Positions 29,222 through 42,907 of a stretch of DNA of 64,000 nt are shown one piece after another; positions within the stretch are counted from its first letter, which is position 1; each line of letters starts with the position of its first letter. The DNA is taken from NCBI GenBank assembly GCA_963573315.1, contig OY752150.1, positions 1,736,001 through 1,800,000 of the forward strand, written 5' to 3'. The position numbers and the translations under genes were made by a program. Source of the DNA: Entomortierella parvispora. Its lineage: Eukaryota; Mortierellomycota; Mortierellomycetes; Mortierellales; Mortierellaceae. The notes under the pieces are model-generated. The model had not been told where the DNA came from. It did no database searches and worked only from the letters and a program-made list of their open reading frames with translations.

Positions 29222-32200
29222 ATGTCGTCCCACTCCCGAACTTCACGCCCGCGACAGTCGCGTCCTTCTGTCCTCGCCCTCGTCATCCTCACGGCCTCCT
29301 TCCTGGTGTGTCTGCAGCCAGGACCGACTCTCGTCGATGCTTTCAACTTAAGCGCAGACAGCAACCTCGTCAACTACTGGGGGCAAAAGTATGACAGCTC
29401 TCGCTCAAATCGCGCCACCACAAGCAGCATCCATAATACAAGCTGACACTTTTTTTCCCTATTCGGTCGATGAACTGATGATCCTCGTAGTTCCTACGGC
29501 GCTGCAGGAGGGGATGCGCGACTATGGTAAGGATCCTCTTACTCAGAAAGAGTTCTTTTGACTGTTTCTGTTCTCTGATAATCGACCTCGTTGCTAGGCA
29601 AAAGCCACTAAGCGAATACTGCCAGAACCCCGATGCCGAGGATGTCATCGTCCTTGCGTTCCTGCACGTTTTCAACAGCGCTTCACGACAGCTTCCTCGC
29701 ATGGATTTATCTAACCAGTGTGAACCAAGCTCGACCTTGTAAGTTTCTCTCCTCACAGCCAAGGAATGAAACTCTTTGCACTCTAGGGGTACAGGAATGC
29801 AGCCTGTCCCTTTTTTTTTTTTCTTGGATCCTTTTTTTCTTTCTTTTTGTTCCTGATTCATGTACTGTTGTTGGTTGTTAACTCACTCATGCATACCACC
29901 GGTCGGTTATCTTTAGCCCAGGAACAGGTCTTCTACATTGTCCTGAGACTTCTGCAGGGGTGAAGCTATGCCAGTCCAAAGGAAAAGCCATTATACTTTC
30001 TCTCGGCGGCGCCGCAGGCGCTTATGGATTCTCAGACGACGCAGAGGCAAAGGACTTTGCGCATATGATCTGGAATCTTTTCCTTGGTGGATCTTCGGCG
30101 GTGCGGCCTTTGGATGATGCCACACTCGACGGAATCGATCTCGAGTAACGTTGATATGTCACTAGAGCACGAGTTAGTATAGTTAGAATGGGGGGGGGGG
30201 GGGAAGGGGGAAACAGCCGCTCTGACAATATCTTCTCTTGTTTCCCGCGTTAGTATCGAAGGGGGATCTACCATTGGATATCCAGTATTCATAGAGGAAT
30301 TAAGATCCTTGTTCGCAACAGATACCAGTAAGAGATACTACATCACAGCAGCACCCCAGTGCCCCTTCCCAGGTAACGAGAGTAGAGAGGAGTACTTCAA
30401 GTCGAAACCAATATATCCCTAACTCCCGGCATTACTAACGAAAGAATGTACTCGACATGGATAGATGCCTATCTTGGGGCGACTTTACAGTCCGCTTGGA
30501 TAGACATGGTTTTTGTACAGTACTATAACAACTATTGTGGCACTCAGGCTTATGGGTCTTTTAACTTCAATTTCGAGCAATGGGATCAATGGGCCAAGAC
30601 TACCTCAATTAACAAGAACGTCAGAGTCTTTTTGGGTGTACCGGCCTCCGCTACTGCAGCGAACGCGGGATATGTCTCGATCGATCGACTGAAAGAGATT
30701 ATGGATGCAGTCCGGTGCAAGTACTCATCTTTTGGAGGCATAATGATGTGGGATATCTCACAAGCATATGGAAATATGGACTCGGCCACTGGAGTCATAT
30801 ACAGTGTCGCTGCAGCACAGCACCTGAAGAGGCCGAGGCATCTTGTTTGTGGCGGTGAACCAGAACTAAAACCAGCGCCTGTACCTACACCCTCCGCTAT
30901 GCCTCCACATACTCTAGAAAACAAAGCATCTGTACCTACACCTTCTGCTATGCCTCCACATACTCTAGAAAAAGCGCCTCCTATCGCAGCTCCCCAAGCA
31001 CCGATGGTGGCGCCTGAACCTCCTCCTCCTCCTCCTGTCCCCAGACCGGGTTTTGCAACGGCACCTTCAAGGTCCAAGTCTCTTGACACGCCCTTCAGTC
31101 ATTGTCCTGTGCAAGGCGGCCAATGTGAGACACCTTCTGCCAGCCATGGGCTTGTCTGTGATGGATACCAGTTTGCAATATGTGACAACAACAGATGGGT
31201 CATGCAATGGTGTGCGCCTGGGACAAGCTGCACGCCCTCCGGATGCGATTTCATGGATCCGTCCAAGAAGGTCAAGTCTTGCTTGGAGCTAGAGAGCGAA
31301 TCTAGGACGCTCGGAGACGCTGATGATGAGCTGTATTTGACGCGAGAGGCCTTTTATCGGATGTGGAACTGGACTGGCGACTTCGTGGACGAAGCTTGGG
31401 GGAGATATTTGGGCCTGGAACCAAACCTTGATCTAGAGGATCAGAGCAGTGCGAGGAACGTGGCAGATGCTGAACTGGAGGAGGCCACGGACACAATTAA
31501 GGAGGACACACAGATGTCATTCGCAGCGCCCGTATCTACTTTGGACATCAAGGATACGGACTCTTCGATTTTAACCCGCCCTCTGCCTCAGCGGCAGGAC
31601 TCGCGACCTTTCTTGATCGACTTTGTGAAGCTGGACGCGAGTCAAGAGTTCATTAGCTTTTCACTTGATACCGAACAGCAACAGCCACCCATTGAAAGTG
31701 AAAAAAAAATTGGCGATGACAGCAATACTCTCGTTTCACAGCTACCTCGCATGACCCTCTTCAGGACTCAGGTCAGGATCCGCACCAACGACAAGGCAAT
31801 TTCACCTTTGTGGAGGGTTTCGTTTGATGTCCAGCCTGGCCAGACTGTTCGGACTTCGTCCCGGGGTCGGTTCCGACAGGAAGGCAATAAAGTCTTTGTG
31901 ACCAGTCTTCCAGGTCAAGAGGTTGAGAGCTCTATGGTAGTTCGATTTGTGATCGAAGGTACTGCGGCTGGCGGCTATGTTGTAAGGCCTACAGCCTCGA
32001 ATCCGGTGACCAGTAATACCACTAATGCGCCGGCTACTTCCCCAAACGGAGGCATCACGGATAATGAGGGTGAGGAAAGGACAGGAACAGGAACAGGATT
32101 GCCTTTAGATGAGGACAACGATCTTGGAGGAGAGTCGTCAGGAGACACCGATAGTACTGGTCCTGGTCAAATACCTGGAATACCCCTCAACGAAGAAGTC

Positions 32201-32281
32201 GAGTTTGAAGCATGGCGCCTTCCAAATGCCGAGTTGGCCAAGTTTGATACTATCCCTTTACTGAAAAAAGGTCATCGCTAG
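29222..32281 (+). CDS. Secreted GH18 chitinase with CBM19-like domain and long C-terminal extension
   Basis: Six exons keep one frame: 29222-29388, 29491-29526, 29598-29738, 29917-30144, 30254-30372 and 30465-32281, giving 835 residues. An N-terminal hydrophobic segment (SVLALVILTASFLVCL) acts as signal or anchor. The GH18 barrel starts LVNYWGQNSYGAAGG and holds SLGG and the catalytic DGIDLDIEGG, whose final D-I-E is created across an intron; the Glu is the acid. A Pro-rich linker carries two copies of a 16-17 residue unit (VPTPSAMPPHTLE), then a cysteine-rich module resembling CBM19 (FAICDNNRWVMQWCAPGTSC). The last 300 residues hold a beta-rich segment (WRVSFDVQPGQTV) I cannot name. It should cut chitin at the cell wall. 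A 17-G run lies in intron 4 near 30190. Confidence 0.92.
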
Positions 32282-32406
32282 CTTCGCGTTTTAGAAAATA
32301 AGGTGGAGACAGCAAACACATTTTGCGGATAATAGGACTACCAGCACAACATCGGCCTCGTCTAGGTTTCGAGGGTTTATGTTTATTAAGAGTGCATCCT
32401 AAAGAC

Positions 32407-35400
32407 TTAATTAAATATCTTTTTCAGGAAACCCCGCACCTTCTTGCCCTTTTTCTCGCTGCTGCTGCTTCTACTGCCAGTCAGGCTAGATGAGCTCGAG
32501 GAAGGAGTAAGTGTCGGAGTCACGCTGTTGCTGATGCTGCCGCTACTTCTGTGACCACCTATGTGGCTGCTTACGCGACCGCTATTCTGTGAGTTCAAAT
32601 CGCCTCCATCCACTTGATGTTGGTTCTGGTTGGGGAATTCCTGGGGGGTAAGCAGTGGCGACTTGTGTCCAACTCCAGCGCTGTTACCATGACAGTTGTT
32701 CACATTGGTACCATTCTGATGAATTTCTCCGCTCCCCTTGCCGCTGGGGTAATGTTGTGACAGTCGCGAAAGATCTACAACCACACTGTTCCTTTCGCTG
32801 GCTGTTCCACTGACGCATCCGTTGCTGCTCAACTTCATCATCGACTTTAACGTGTTGGCAGTCAGTTGTTCATGACTCGCTCGTCGAGAGGACACTGATG
32901 ACTGGTTTTCTGTTTCTCCATTGGCCGTGGACATATGATTCGGTAGATGGCTCGCAAACGAATGGATTAATCCTGTATGCGAACTAGCAGCCTTTGAAAG
33001 GTCTAGAGAAAATAAGTAGTCATGTTAGCCAGATACATGACATTGAAGGGGAACTTCCAGAGCATAATCCTTTACCTAGGTGGTCTGCAAGAACAACAGA
33101 ATCCAAACCGCATCGATATCCAAGCTCCTCCGGAGTTTCGCCTGTGTCATTCCTGGCCTCCAAGTCTGCCCCACAGACAAGAAGCAAGGACGATATCTGT
33201 ACATGGTTCTGGCTAATAGACTCATGTAAAGGTGTCCATCCACGCTCTCCTTGCGAGTTCACATCACCTCCTAGTTGAACCAAGACCATAACCATCTCCA
33301 GGTGGCCGCGCCTTGCAGCTAGATGTAAAGGTGTACATCCATGCAGGTCTTGTTGGGAGACTGGACTTCCAGACTTGATCAACGACAGCGTAAGCATAAC
33401 ATCGTTCTGGAGCAATAATCCAAAAGACGAGCCGGATAAAGAATTTGGCCCCAGTCTTTGGAGGATTGTTCGAGCACAATCCAGATTGCCTGAAGCAATT
33501 GCCATCTCCACCGGCAAGATCGATTTCCCCTTCCAAAACGTTTGCATCTCGGTAGAGATTTTCGTCTTGCCTCCGCTATTCAAAGACATGACTGCACTCT
33601 CTCTCAGGAGCGACTTTGCTGCCTTTCGCGCCTTGATTTCGTCATGGCTCAACCACTGCCGACCGCTTTCGTGACGCCGTGCTGCAATATAAAACTCGAT
33701 AGGATTCTCGCCAGGTGTGTTTTGCAGGTCTACAGCCTTTCGTCGGCGATTCATTACCCCCATCCCTTTAAGTTTGTTGGCCCAAAGGTATTGTTGTAGA
33801 GTGATCCCGAGGTTGGGATCGGCACCATACTGGAGCAAAGTGGTAACGATGCTATTAGGACTGGTTGGGGTGTAGTTGGGTATGCGGAAAGGGGTATCTG
33901 TAGACTTGTTGAAAGACGACGGTAGTTGGTTGATAAGTGTCTGCGATGCAATGTCTAGATGCAGGTGCTCGCCTCTCGAAAGCATGCTGGCGAGTCTGGC
34001 TGGTGGAAGGGTTGGTGGTGGACAGGTCGCATTGGTGCATTCGTTTAATGTGACAGCCAGGAGCAGCGGAGTAAGTCCGCACCACGACTGGTTCAAGTTT
34101 GCATTCTGGAGGTGATTATAACAAGAGTAAAAAACATGGCCAGCGGTGAGATAACTTTCCTATCCACTACAGCATCTCGCCTGTAATCCAACAATTTACC
34201 TTGATCATTGCTCTAACGAGGTTGTGCATGCCTAAACCAACTGCGACAATAAAGTAGCTGGGGTATTCGAATGGACCAGTCCTCCCAGGTTTGGTCCTGT
34301 ATTCGTCGCGTGCCTTGCCAATGATGGGATAGTTGACGTCAATTGGGAATCCCCGGTCAACAAGTTCAATAGCCACCTGCTCCATCCGATAAATCATGGC
34401 CAGCAGCATGCAGTGGTTGAGGTCCGAGTAAGACTTTTTCTTTTTCTTTTTGAGTGCGTTCGAAGGTAGCAAACTGATGTACTGCAGCGCCAATTCTGGT
34501 TTTTTGTCTCGGATGGCCATCTCAATATTATGCAGGATAACTACAGTTAGAGCGCTCAAGGTTAGTTGCAAAGTTTTTAGCTGCATTCTGCCTGTGGTCA
34601 AGCTCCCCATGTCATCCTCTGGTCAATGGTACGCTACCTGGTCTCGTTCGCTTCTTCAGTTTCTTCGATCGTAAGAAGGCGGGAATTCGCTGAGCCATGA
34701 ATCCACCCTGGCCTCCTTTCTTGGAATAGTCCTTGTTGAGCGATTTGCGGTCAGGTTTTAGAATCTCCTTGTCTAGCGGGTAGAAAGGCGAACATTGGCC
34801 AGTGAGCGCGGTGGAGATGGGAGGGTCGGAGAGATTCCAAAAGAAGAGTGTAACAGAAAGCAATGCAGAGCCGCTCACTAGCCAAATCTTCCCGCGCACC
34901 ACAATAATTATTCTGCATGTCACCCAAAGTACCTGGCTTGCCCTTGAGCTGCTCCTTTGTAAGTTTTCGAATAACGCCCTCCTTTCGCAGGCGGTTATCC
35001 ATCCGATGTAGCACCGTGAGCAATCGACGCTGCCGCTTAGGATAGATGTCGTTGAGTCTGAACTCGGCGAGCGTCATGCTGAATGGAGTGCTGGCAAGAT
35101 CCTGCGCCTGTTGTGCTGCAAAGAGTCCGGCCAGTCTTTGTCCCTGGGCACCGTTCACTGCATCCTGAGGCAGGGATCCTTTCCGAGCAAAGTTGGTGGG
35201 CAGGGTCATGGACGACGCTGTGGTGTCAAAGAGGGAGACAACAGAGTTGCGGTTGACCGTCTTGTTCTTGAGCGACTTGAGGGTCTTCCGCGAGTCGGTC
35301 GAGGTGCCTACTCCCGGCAGAGTTGGGGTCGCCTTGGAGCGACCAGAGGTCGGCTCCGCGGGAGGAGATCGCCCACTGAGCGGCGGCAATGCCGGTGAGA

Positions 35401-36142
35401 GTGAAGCTGAGGAGGGTGAGAAGGAAGACGCGACCGAGGGCGGCCGTGGAGCGAGGCGAGGCGAGGACGAAGGAGATGCCATTGGGGAAAGAGTAAGGAC
35501 AAGACGATCAGAGGCGCCGGTGGTGTTGTCGCTGTGGTGTCTTTGAGGAGTGCCTCCGTAGTTGTTGTTGTTGCTGCTACTGTTGCTGTTGCTGTTGCTA
35601 CTGTTGCTGTTGCTGTTGCTATTGCTGTTGCTGCCATGGTTTTGGTCAAGTAAGGGCAGGGCCAGCGGGGCCATGGTATCTACCATGGTCGAGGGATCTG
35701 CTCCTGCTGCCGCTAGGGCGCTCTTGCCGAGGGTTTGCGTGGATGGGCGCAGACCTGGCGACACGGGAGGGCTGTTCGAGGGTGATTGGATCGGGGAGGG
35801 CATGGGCGAGGTCATCAAGGCGGCCGAAGTGTCGTTGGCATGCAGATTGGGCGTCGACAACGAGCGGATGCCAACAGATGCAGCGGTGGAGGCAAGGTAG
35901 GGATTGTTGTTGACATGGTACGAGCTGCTGTCGGTGACGGTGCGCTGGCGCGAGGACACGGATGAGGACGGCAGGGATGCAGTGGGCAGATCGCTGTCGC
36001 TGCTGCTGCCGTCGTCGTCGTCGTCGTCGGCGGCGGCGGCGTTGGGCGGGCTGTCGGACAGGGAGATGAAGGTCTGGGGGATGATGGGACGCGCTGTGGA
36101 GGAGGCGGGCAGCACAGGAGGAGGAGGAGGAGTGGGCGGCAT
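32407..36142 (-). CDS. Large ankyrin-repeat protein with Ser/Pro/Asn-rich N-terminus
   Basis: Five exons on the minus strand join in frame, from ATG at 36140-36142 (MPPTPPPPPVLPAS) to the stop at 32407. The first ~330 residues are low complexity: six Asp then Ser from a GTC repeat near 36013-36030, and Asn-Ser repeats at about 35563-35635. Then come a basic helical region (KRQRRLLTVLHRMDNRLRKE), diverged ankyrin-like helices (PELALQYISLLP), and clear ankyrin repeats (GCTPLHLAARRGHLEMVMVL, GWTPLHESISQNHVQISSLL). The tail is Ser/Asn-rich and ends with a polybasic segment (KKGKKVRGFLKKIFN) that could bind membranes. I recognise no family beyond ankyrin; a scaffold role is only inferred. Confidence 0.8.
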
Positions 36143-36342
36143 TGCGCTGTGGGTGGGGAGGAAGGGAGGGAGGAGCAAGAGACGGAGATCCGAGAACAAA
36201 AGGAACGAGAGGATGAGAGGAAGCGAGGCGGCATTTTGCACATGCATGCACATGATGTGGGTCATGGTGGGTCACGTGACGAGATGCTTTCTTCCTTTAG
36301 GCACTCCATGGGCCACACCACACCCGATCAAGTTTGCCCCTG
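36143..36342. promoter_or_regulatory. Divergent promoter of the ankyrin and OTU genes
   Basis: Only 200 bp separate the start codons of two genes read in opposite directions, so the segment must serve both. It contains a palindromic TCACGTGA at 36273-36280 (E-box CACGTG, a bHLH-factor site) and CATGCATGCACATG at 36241-36254. Confidence 0.6.
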
Positions 36343-37696
36343 ATGGCGCCGATCAAGACGCATGCCTCCGCCTCCGCAATCAGCAAGAAAAAATCAAGGC
36401 CGGCTGCCAAACCCCACCCTGCGGACAGTCAGGATGACGACGACTTTTACGGCGTACGCGAGCTCAAGCATCAGCTCGCCGGCATGAACCTCATGCTCAA
36501 GGACACAACTGGCGACGGCAACTGTCTCTTCCGTGCTTGCGCTGATCAGTTGACAGGATCGGACAAAGACCACAGCAGCTTGCGCCAGGAAGTCTGTCTC
36601 TACATCGAGGAGAATGCAGACCACTTCAGGTCATTCTTGGACAACGAGACTGTTGATAACCACGTCGCCCAGATGCGCAAGAATGGGACCTATGGCGGCA
36701 ATGTCGAGTTGGTGGCCTTTGCTAGACTGAAAAATGTCGACATCAAGGTCTACCAACCGGGGTTCATCTATGTGATCGAGGGTATTCATATCAAAAAGAA
36801 GGACTTTACCGCCGGACCACGACCAATCTTACACATTGCGTGAGTCTTATTGCTTTGTCCATTCTTCTATCGCCTGATTTTAGAGCCACTCGGCCACTGA
36901 CCATGCTCCATCCCATCTTCCTGTATACAGCTATCATTCTTGGGAGCACTACTCCTCCATTCGTAATATCGATGGCCCTCATGATGGCCTACCGATGATC
37001 AGCCCCAGAACTGTTGAACAGAAGCCGCTCAAAAAGCTGACAGATCAGGACTCACCTCGAGCAATTGAAAAAAAAATTATGAAGATTACCGGTATCACAG
37101 ATTTGTCGAAGGTCCGTGAGGTAATGGAGAGGCATCAGGGAGACCTCAGTGCAGTTTACGGTGAGCTGGCTGCAGAGTGGGAATACCAACACACTGGAGA
37201 AACAATCGACATTAACGGAAACTCAACTACAGAAGAAGAGCAAAATTCACCTCGGCACGAGCAAACATCATCTCCGTCACCGCAGTTAGCTATACTGAGT
37301 CTTAATGTTGGCGATGAACGATCCGAGGGACTTGAACCGGGTGACCAGCAGGAAAGACAAACACTGGCGGGCATTCAAACGTCCACCATCCCAGCGTCCT
37401 CAGAGACTGAAAACTTCAAGATCACACCTAATCGTAATCACGTTAATGTCAAGGGGCCAGAGTCAGGGCACAAGTTCGATAAAGACAAACAGCGGCCTTC
37501 GGAAACTGCAGATATCGCTTTGCCCAAAAAGCGGTTATCATCGAGAGAGAAAAAAGAGTTGGCAAAGAAAAACCAGAAACTGAACCGCAAGAACAAAGGA
37601 AAGGACAAGACCTCTGCATCATCCACCAATCTTGTGCAAAAATCCACTGTGTCGTCTACTATTGCAGCTGGCAACATGCGGGAGCTCTTCGTGTAA
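36343..37696 (+). CDS. OTU-domain deubiquitinase (OTUD3-like)
   Basis: Two exons, 36343-36839 and 36931-37696, give 420 residues. I chose the ATG at 36343 (MAPIKTHASASA). The OTU domain spans about residues 35-175, with the catalytic cysteine in GDGNCLFRA and the histidine in AYHSWEHYSS, encoded across the intron. A UBA-like helix bundle follows (KKIMKITGITDL ... MERHQGDLSAVYGEL), as in OTUD3, and the C-terminus is Lys-rich (SSREKKELAKKNQKLNRKNK). It should remove ubiquitin from substrates as a cysteine protease. Its 3' end converges on RBX1 with 70 bp between stop codons. Confidence 0.9.
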
Positions 37697-37766
37697 AGCC
37701 TGTTGTGGTACAGTAATGCTTTATTTTTGCTTTCACGGGTTAGCCACTGTAAAGTTGTTAAGTCAA

Positions 37767-38676
<910 letters not shown>

Positions 38677-39399
38677 TGCAGATGGATGTGTACGTGTGTG
38701 CAAGTACAGGTGTGTATGTGCCTGGGTGTGGTGCGCCTGAGTGTGGGCGTGTGTGGGTACGTGTGGGCTATTGGGCTTGCTTCGGTCGTAAGCGCGTGAT
38801 GCGGTGCGGGTACAGTAGCGAGCGACGGTGGAGATTGAGAGCGTGAAGTGAGAGGTAAGAGAGAATGAGAGAGAATATCATCATACTCGAGGCCACTGTA
38901 TCTTGGGGTGCTTCCAAAATTTCCATGGAATTTTTCCTACACGTGATATCAATGTATTCGCAGTACAGTGTGTTTTTTCCAGTGGATGTGACGGTACATG
39001 CGCGACGATCCCACATGTACCAACCCCACGGCGTGAGACCACCCCCCCTGTTTCACCACGTTCCGCGTGCCTCGGGCATGGACTTGACGCGCCATTTCTC
39101 CTTCACCACTTTCTCTTGTCCTCTCTCCCTCTCCTTCTCTCTCTCTCCTGCTTTCTCCCTCTATCTCTCTTGTCTTTCCCCCCCCCCCCCCCCCCCCTCC
39201 ACACTCACTCGCGCATACTTTCTCTCCCCGTTCTCTCACTCTTTCCGTCGTACGCATCTCGAGTTCACAGACTTTTGCCCCTGGATTGTTCATTCAGCCC
39301 ATTCATTCTGATTGCCCAATTGCTTGCTCATTCATTAATCCCCCTCCGCCCTTGCCGAAGCTTGCCAGACGGTTTGCCAGACGGTGTCAACTCAGTCCT
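38677..39399. other. Intergenic between RBX1 and the recombinase gene
   Basis: It holds GT-rich microsatellite-like sequence (38690-38765), a pyrimidine-rich tract with a run of about 17 C at 39180-39197, and CT-rich sequence up to the start at 39400. Long frames here are low-complexity artefacts. No gene seen. Confidence 0.5.
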
Positions 39400-42300
39400 A
39401 TGTCCTCGCTCACTGCTTTTATCTCAGGAAATGCAACCAAGAAAACCAGAAAAGACAACCCAAATCCTCAGTCGGCGGAGAAACAACCGCCGAAAAAGCG
39501 GGTGAGGAAGACGACCAAAGTTGATCGTAAAGGTACATGGGCACAGACGACCAAATCTCGCTTCCGATCCCTTCATTCATTCGCATCTCATTCGCCGCTC
39601 GATGCTTTAACATAGCAATTGAGAATAATCCAGCTCTTTTGGATATGTCCAGCGAACCATTCGATGGCGAAGTTGATTGTACCGATTCCGATGAAGACTC
39701 GGACTCTGATGATGAATCAATCTGCGTTTCGATCAATGGTTCCACGACGAGACGACTTTCAATTCAGACACAAGCAGAAAACGCCAATATGGATGTTGAC
39801 GAAGACATGACCAAGCGTTATGGTATGTCAACATGCAAGCAAACAAATTGAAAGCTGATACCATCATACGGTCATATATTGAATGGAACACCTTCCCTTC
39901 CTCTAGTTTCTTTTGAAGCTGTTTTGCGGTATCTAATAGCCCCGCCAGATCTTTACCTGGAAGAAGAGGTCATAGCCAATAATGACGCCGATACATCTCG
40001 ATCAACAGATGAACAGATCATGCGGGAGGCATTGGACCTACAAACCTCACAGCTCAGCCAGAACAGCAAGCTCCAGTACAAATCACACATGAAAAAGTTT
40101 GTGGTAAGGATACGTCCTGGATCACAGAGAATGCACCATTGTCAGAAACTGAATTTGACTTTCCTATTTTTTAGAAGTTCTGCAGAGACATGGCAATCGG
40201 CGACTTGCATGGCAAGATACACCGCTATGACGTTACTGAAGTGAAAGTGTTGCGATTTCTGATGGAAGTCATGTTCAAGTCAACCACCAAGAAGTATTTT
40301 CATGAGGGCCAAAGCAGGGACGTTCATACACCTTTTATGTTCAAATCAGCCAATACAAAGGGCCACGCACCAACCTTGGGCGAAGGTATTTTTCAGTCAT
40401 ACGATCCTTTGCGCATTTGTGGCTCACCCAACAGAATTCAAACCCTTATTTCATCTTGTCTGATATTCATTTAGTCTTGAGGACTGTCGAGCCGGACAAG
40501 AAAGGGAGAAGAGCACTGGATGTACCTTGCGGCCACCAAACTATGGAAAACGTGGTAAAAGCGCTCTGTTATGTCCAACAACGGCAGGGCAAACGCCAAG
40601 TTCGTCCTAACACAGAACCGGACATCAGAAGATCAACTCTCATTCGCAATGCTGTGGAGAAGTACACCAATGACCTGGTGTGTGGTATCCTTACGAATCA
40701 CAAGGACCTATCGGCCGAGTGCGAGATTCGAAGGGCTTATACAACTACTCAGCACATCCAATGTCTACTTTACACCTGGGCCCGACCCATTGCAATCTTG
40801 TCACCTTGGACCAGAGAACACCTGGCCCTGGCAATTCGACACAGCATGCTTCTCCGCAACGAAGACTTGGTACATTTGAACCTTGCGGACTGCTTTATGA
40901 TGCAGATTGAGAACCGACAAGGAGGATCACAGTCGGTTTCTGCACTCGTTTGTGCAATGCATCGTGGGAAGACCAACAAGTCCGGCCACACTCAGTATGG
41001 ATGCGCTCTAAGGCACCACGATGTTCGCCGCTGCAGTATTGGGGCTTTTGCGTTTTATATGTTTGATCGCTTTCATGTAAGTATCGATATTGCTTTACAA
41101 TTTTGTTTCTCAGGTGCTGACTTGCTGACTGACAATAATATTTGCATTAATTGAATCTGCTTAGAACAAGGAAGAGCCTCCTCCAGACGTCAATGATCCA
41201 GATTTTCCATCGACTAAAGTCTTGCTAGGAAAAAAGGGGACACCGTCAAGTCGATTGATCCCACTATCATATGCAGCTTCTCGCGAAACAACGTTAAAGA
41301 CGTTCGAGGCACAGCAGCTGGAGTGTGCCCAAATCACACATGCTAGCCGGCACAGTGGCGCTGTAGAGGCGCAGAGGCTTGGCGTTCGACCTGAGGACAT
41401 CAAACTTGGGGGTCGATGGGTGCGTGGCAGTGGTCGCATGGATCAACACTACCTGTCCAACGTACCGATTCAGTTCGCGTTTGGGATGGCTGGCTTTAAG
41501 GAGGGAAAACCATTTCACTTGCAAAGGAATGAAAAGGCGCCCCCAATTGAGCTTCAGGAAATGATATTCCCATTCATCGAGACTGCCTTTGGCGAGCCAG
41601 GATCGGAAGCCAATATGAAATGGAGACAGGATTGTCTAGATGAGATGAATGAGAAGGATGGGGATCAACCCACGCAGCTCGAAGATATCGCGCCTTTGGA
41701 CCCACCAGAACCTGAGTCAGGCAAGCGTCCCGTGCACGAAGCGCACTTTGCCATGAACAAAAAGCGGTTTTTCAAACTCCTTCTTCGCCTGCGACGGGTC
41801 CTTCTCCAGGATGCAGTTGTCTATTTACACACGTACAGGAACGTGAAATCGCCGCTTTTGGAGCATGACATATTCAAATCAGAGCTCTTCCTTCGATTCC
41901 AAAATGAATTGGCACCAGTATTAGATCAAGGTGATTTGATCTTGCCTGTTGACCTCCCCCCGATCGTGGCCAATGCTGTTGCGAGTCAGAGTCAGCAACA
42001 ATCAAGTCAATATCAGCATCTTTTGGAGCAAATTCAAGGAGTTGGTCTTCAAGTCCAGCAGCTTCAGGTTGGACAGCACGGACCGACCGATCTTCAAGTC
42101 CAGCAACAGCCTGGTCAGGAGGAGGCATTTCGCCGTTATGTGGCGACCGAACTGAATACGGTGAAGCAATCATTGCAGGAGCTGTTTTTATGGGTACAAG
42201 GCGGCCATCCCTTTCAGCAAGGCGGTCCCTCACTCGGCGCAGCGGGTGCTCCGCCTAGTGTCCTATATCCACCATACGCCATTGGCGAGCAATATCAGCA

Positions 42301-42907
42301 TCATACGACAATCTACCAGTCGACAGCACGAGTGCCATGGTTAGGACCCGTATCTCCATTACCACCCATACTGCCCGCGCAACCAGAAGCCCCGTTTAGA
42401 CCGCTCATGGCAGCCAGTCAGCCAACGTCGATAGCGCCAACTCGACCGACTTTTCCTTGGAACACACCCGAGCCGCTTGCTCTGACAGCGGCACCTCGCA
42501 CGTCAACAGTGCAACCCGTTATGGCCAATGCATCTACTTCAGATACTTCAGAAGGCGCCACATCGGAAGAATCAGGATCAGCCTTTGGTTTCTTGCAAAG
42601 GCCTGCAAATACAAGGCAGATATTTGATGAGCGCCAGAGGTATAACGCGTTCCAGGATGAGTATAGAAAGAAGAACGGTAAATCCGCAAAGGTAGTAGAA
42701 AAGACTCGGAAGGCCCTCAACAACAGACTGCGAATCATCGAGGAGATTGAGTTCCGAGCCAAGCAAGCTCGGGCTGAGAACCAAGAAATTGATCAGAACA
42801 GGGCACTGGAGGAAGCAATGAACGGTCTTGATAGCCTACACTTGAGCTGCAATGAGCTCCACAAATATTGTGTGAAGCAAGGAGCGACGCGCACATCCCG
42901 AATATGA
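39400..42907 (+). CDS. Crypton-type tyrosine recombinase (Ndc10-domain/DUF3504-like)
   Basis: Six exons keep one frame: 39400-39532, 39616-39822, 39907-40103, 40175-40385, 40475-41076 and 41165-42907, giving 1030 residues with no stop. After a basic and then acidic N-terminus comes a core-binding region (QNSKLQYKSHMKKF) and a tyrosine-recombinase fold: first Arg in MLLRNEDLVHL (about residue 376), H-x-x-R in ITHASRHSGAVEAQRLGV (about 508), GGRW, and the putative nucleophile Tyr in MDQHYLSNV (about 545). The far C-terminus (RQIFDERQRYNAFQDEYRKK, RLRIIEEIEFRAK) loosely resembles the GCR1_C DNA-binding domain of fungal Cryptons. A Gln-rich, Pro-rich linker lies between. Cryptons are DNA transposons that move with a tyrosine recombinase and lack inverted repeats. 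Whether this copy is mobile or a domesticated DNA-binding gene cannot be told from one copy. Confidence 0.8.

Noticed and set aside
35308..36243. Long open frames in the other two minus-strand frames and on the plus strand across 35190-36270
   Set aside because: They come from trinucleotide and low-complexity repeats; only the frame that joins the ankyrin exons splices into a coherent protein.
38865..39505. Plus-strand frames of 148 and 200 codons before the recombinase gene
   Set aside because: They run through CT-rich and poly(C) sequence, with Ser/Leu/Pro composition and no domain.
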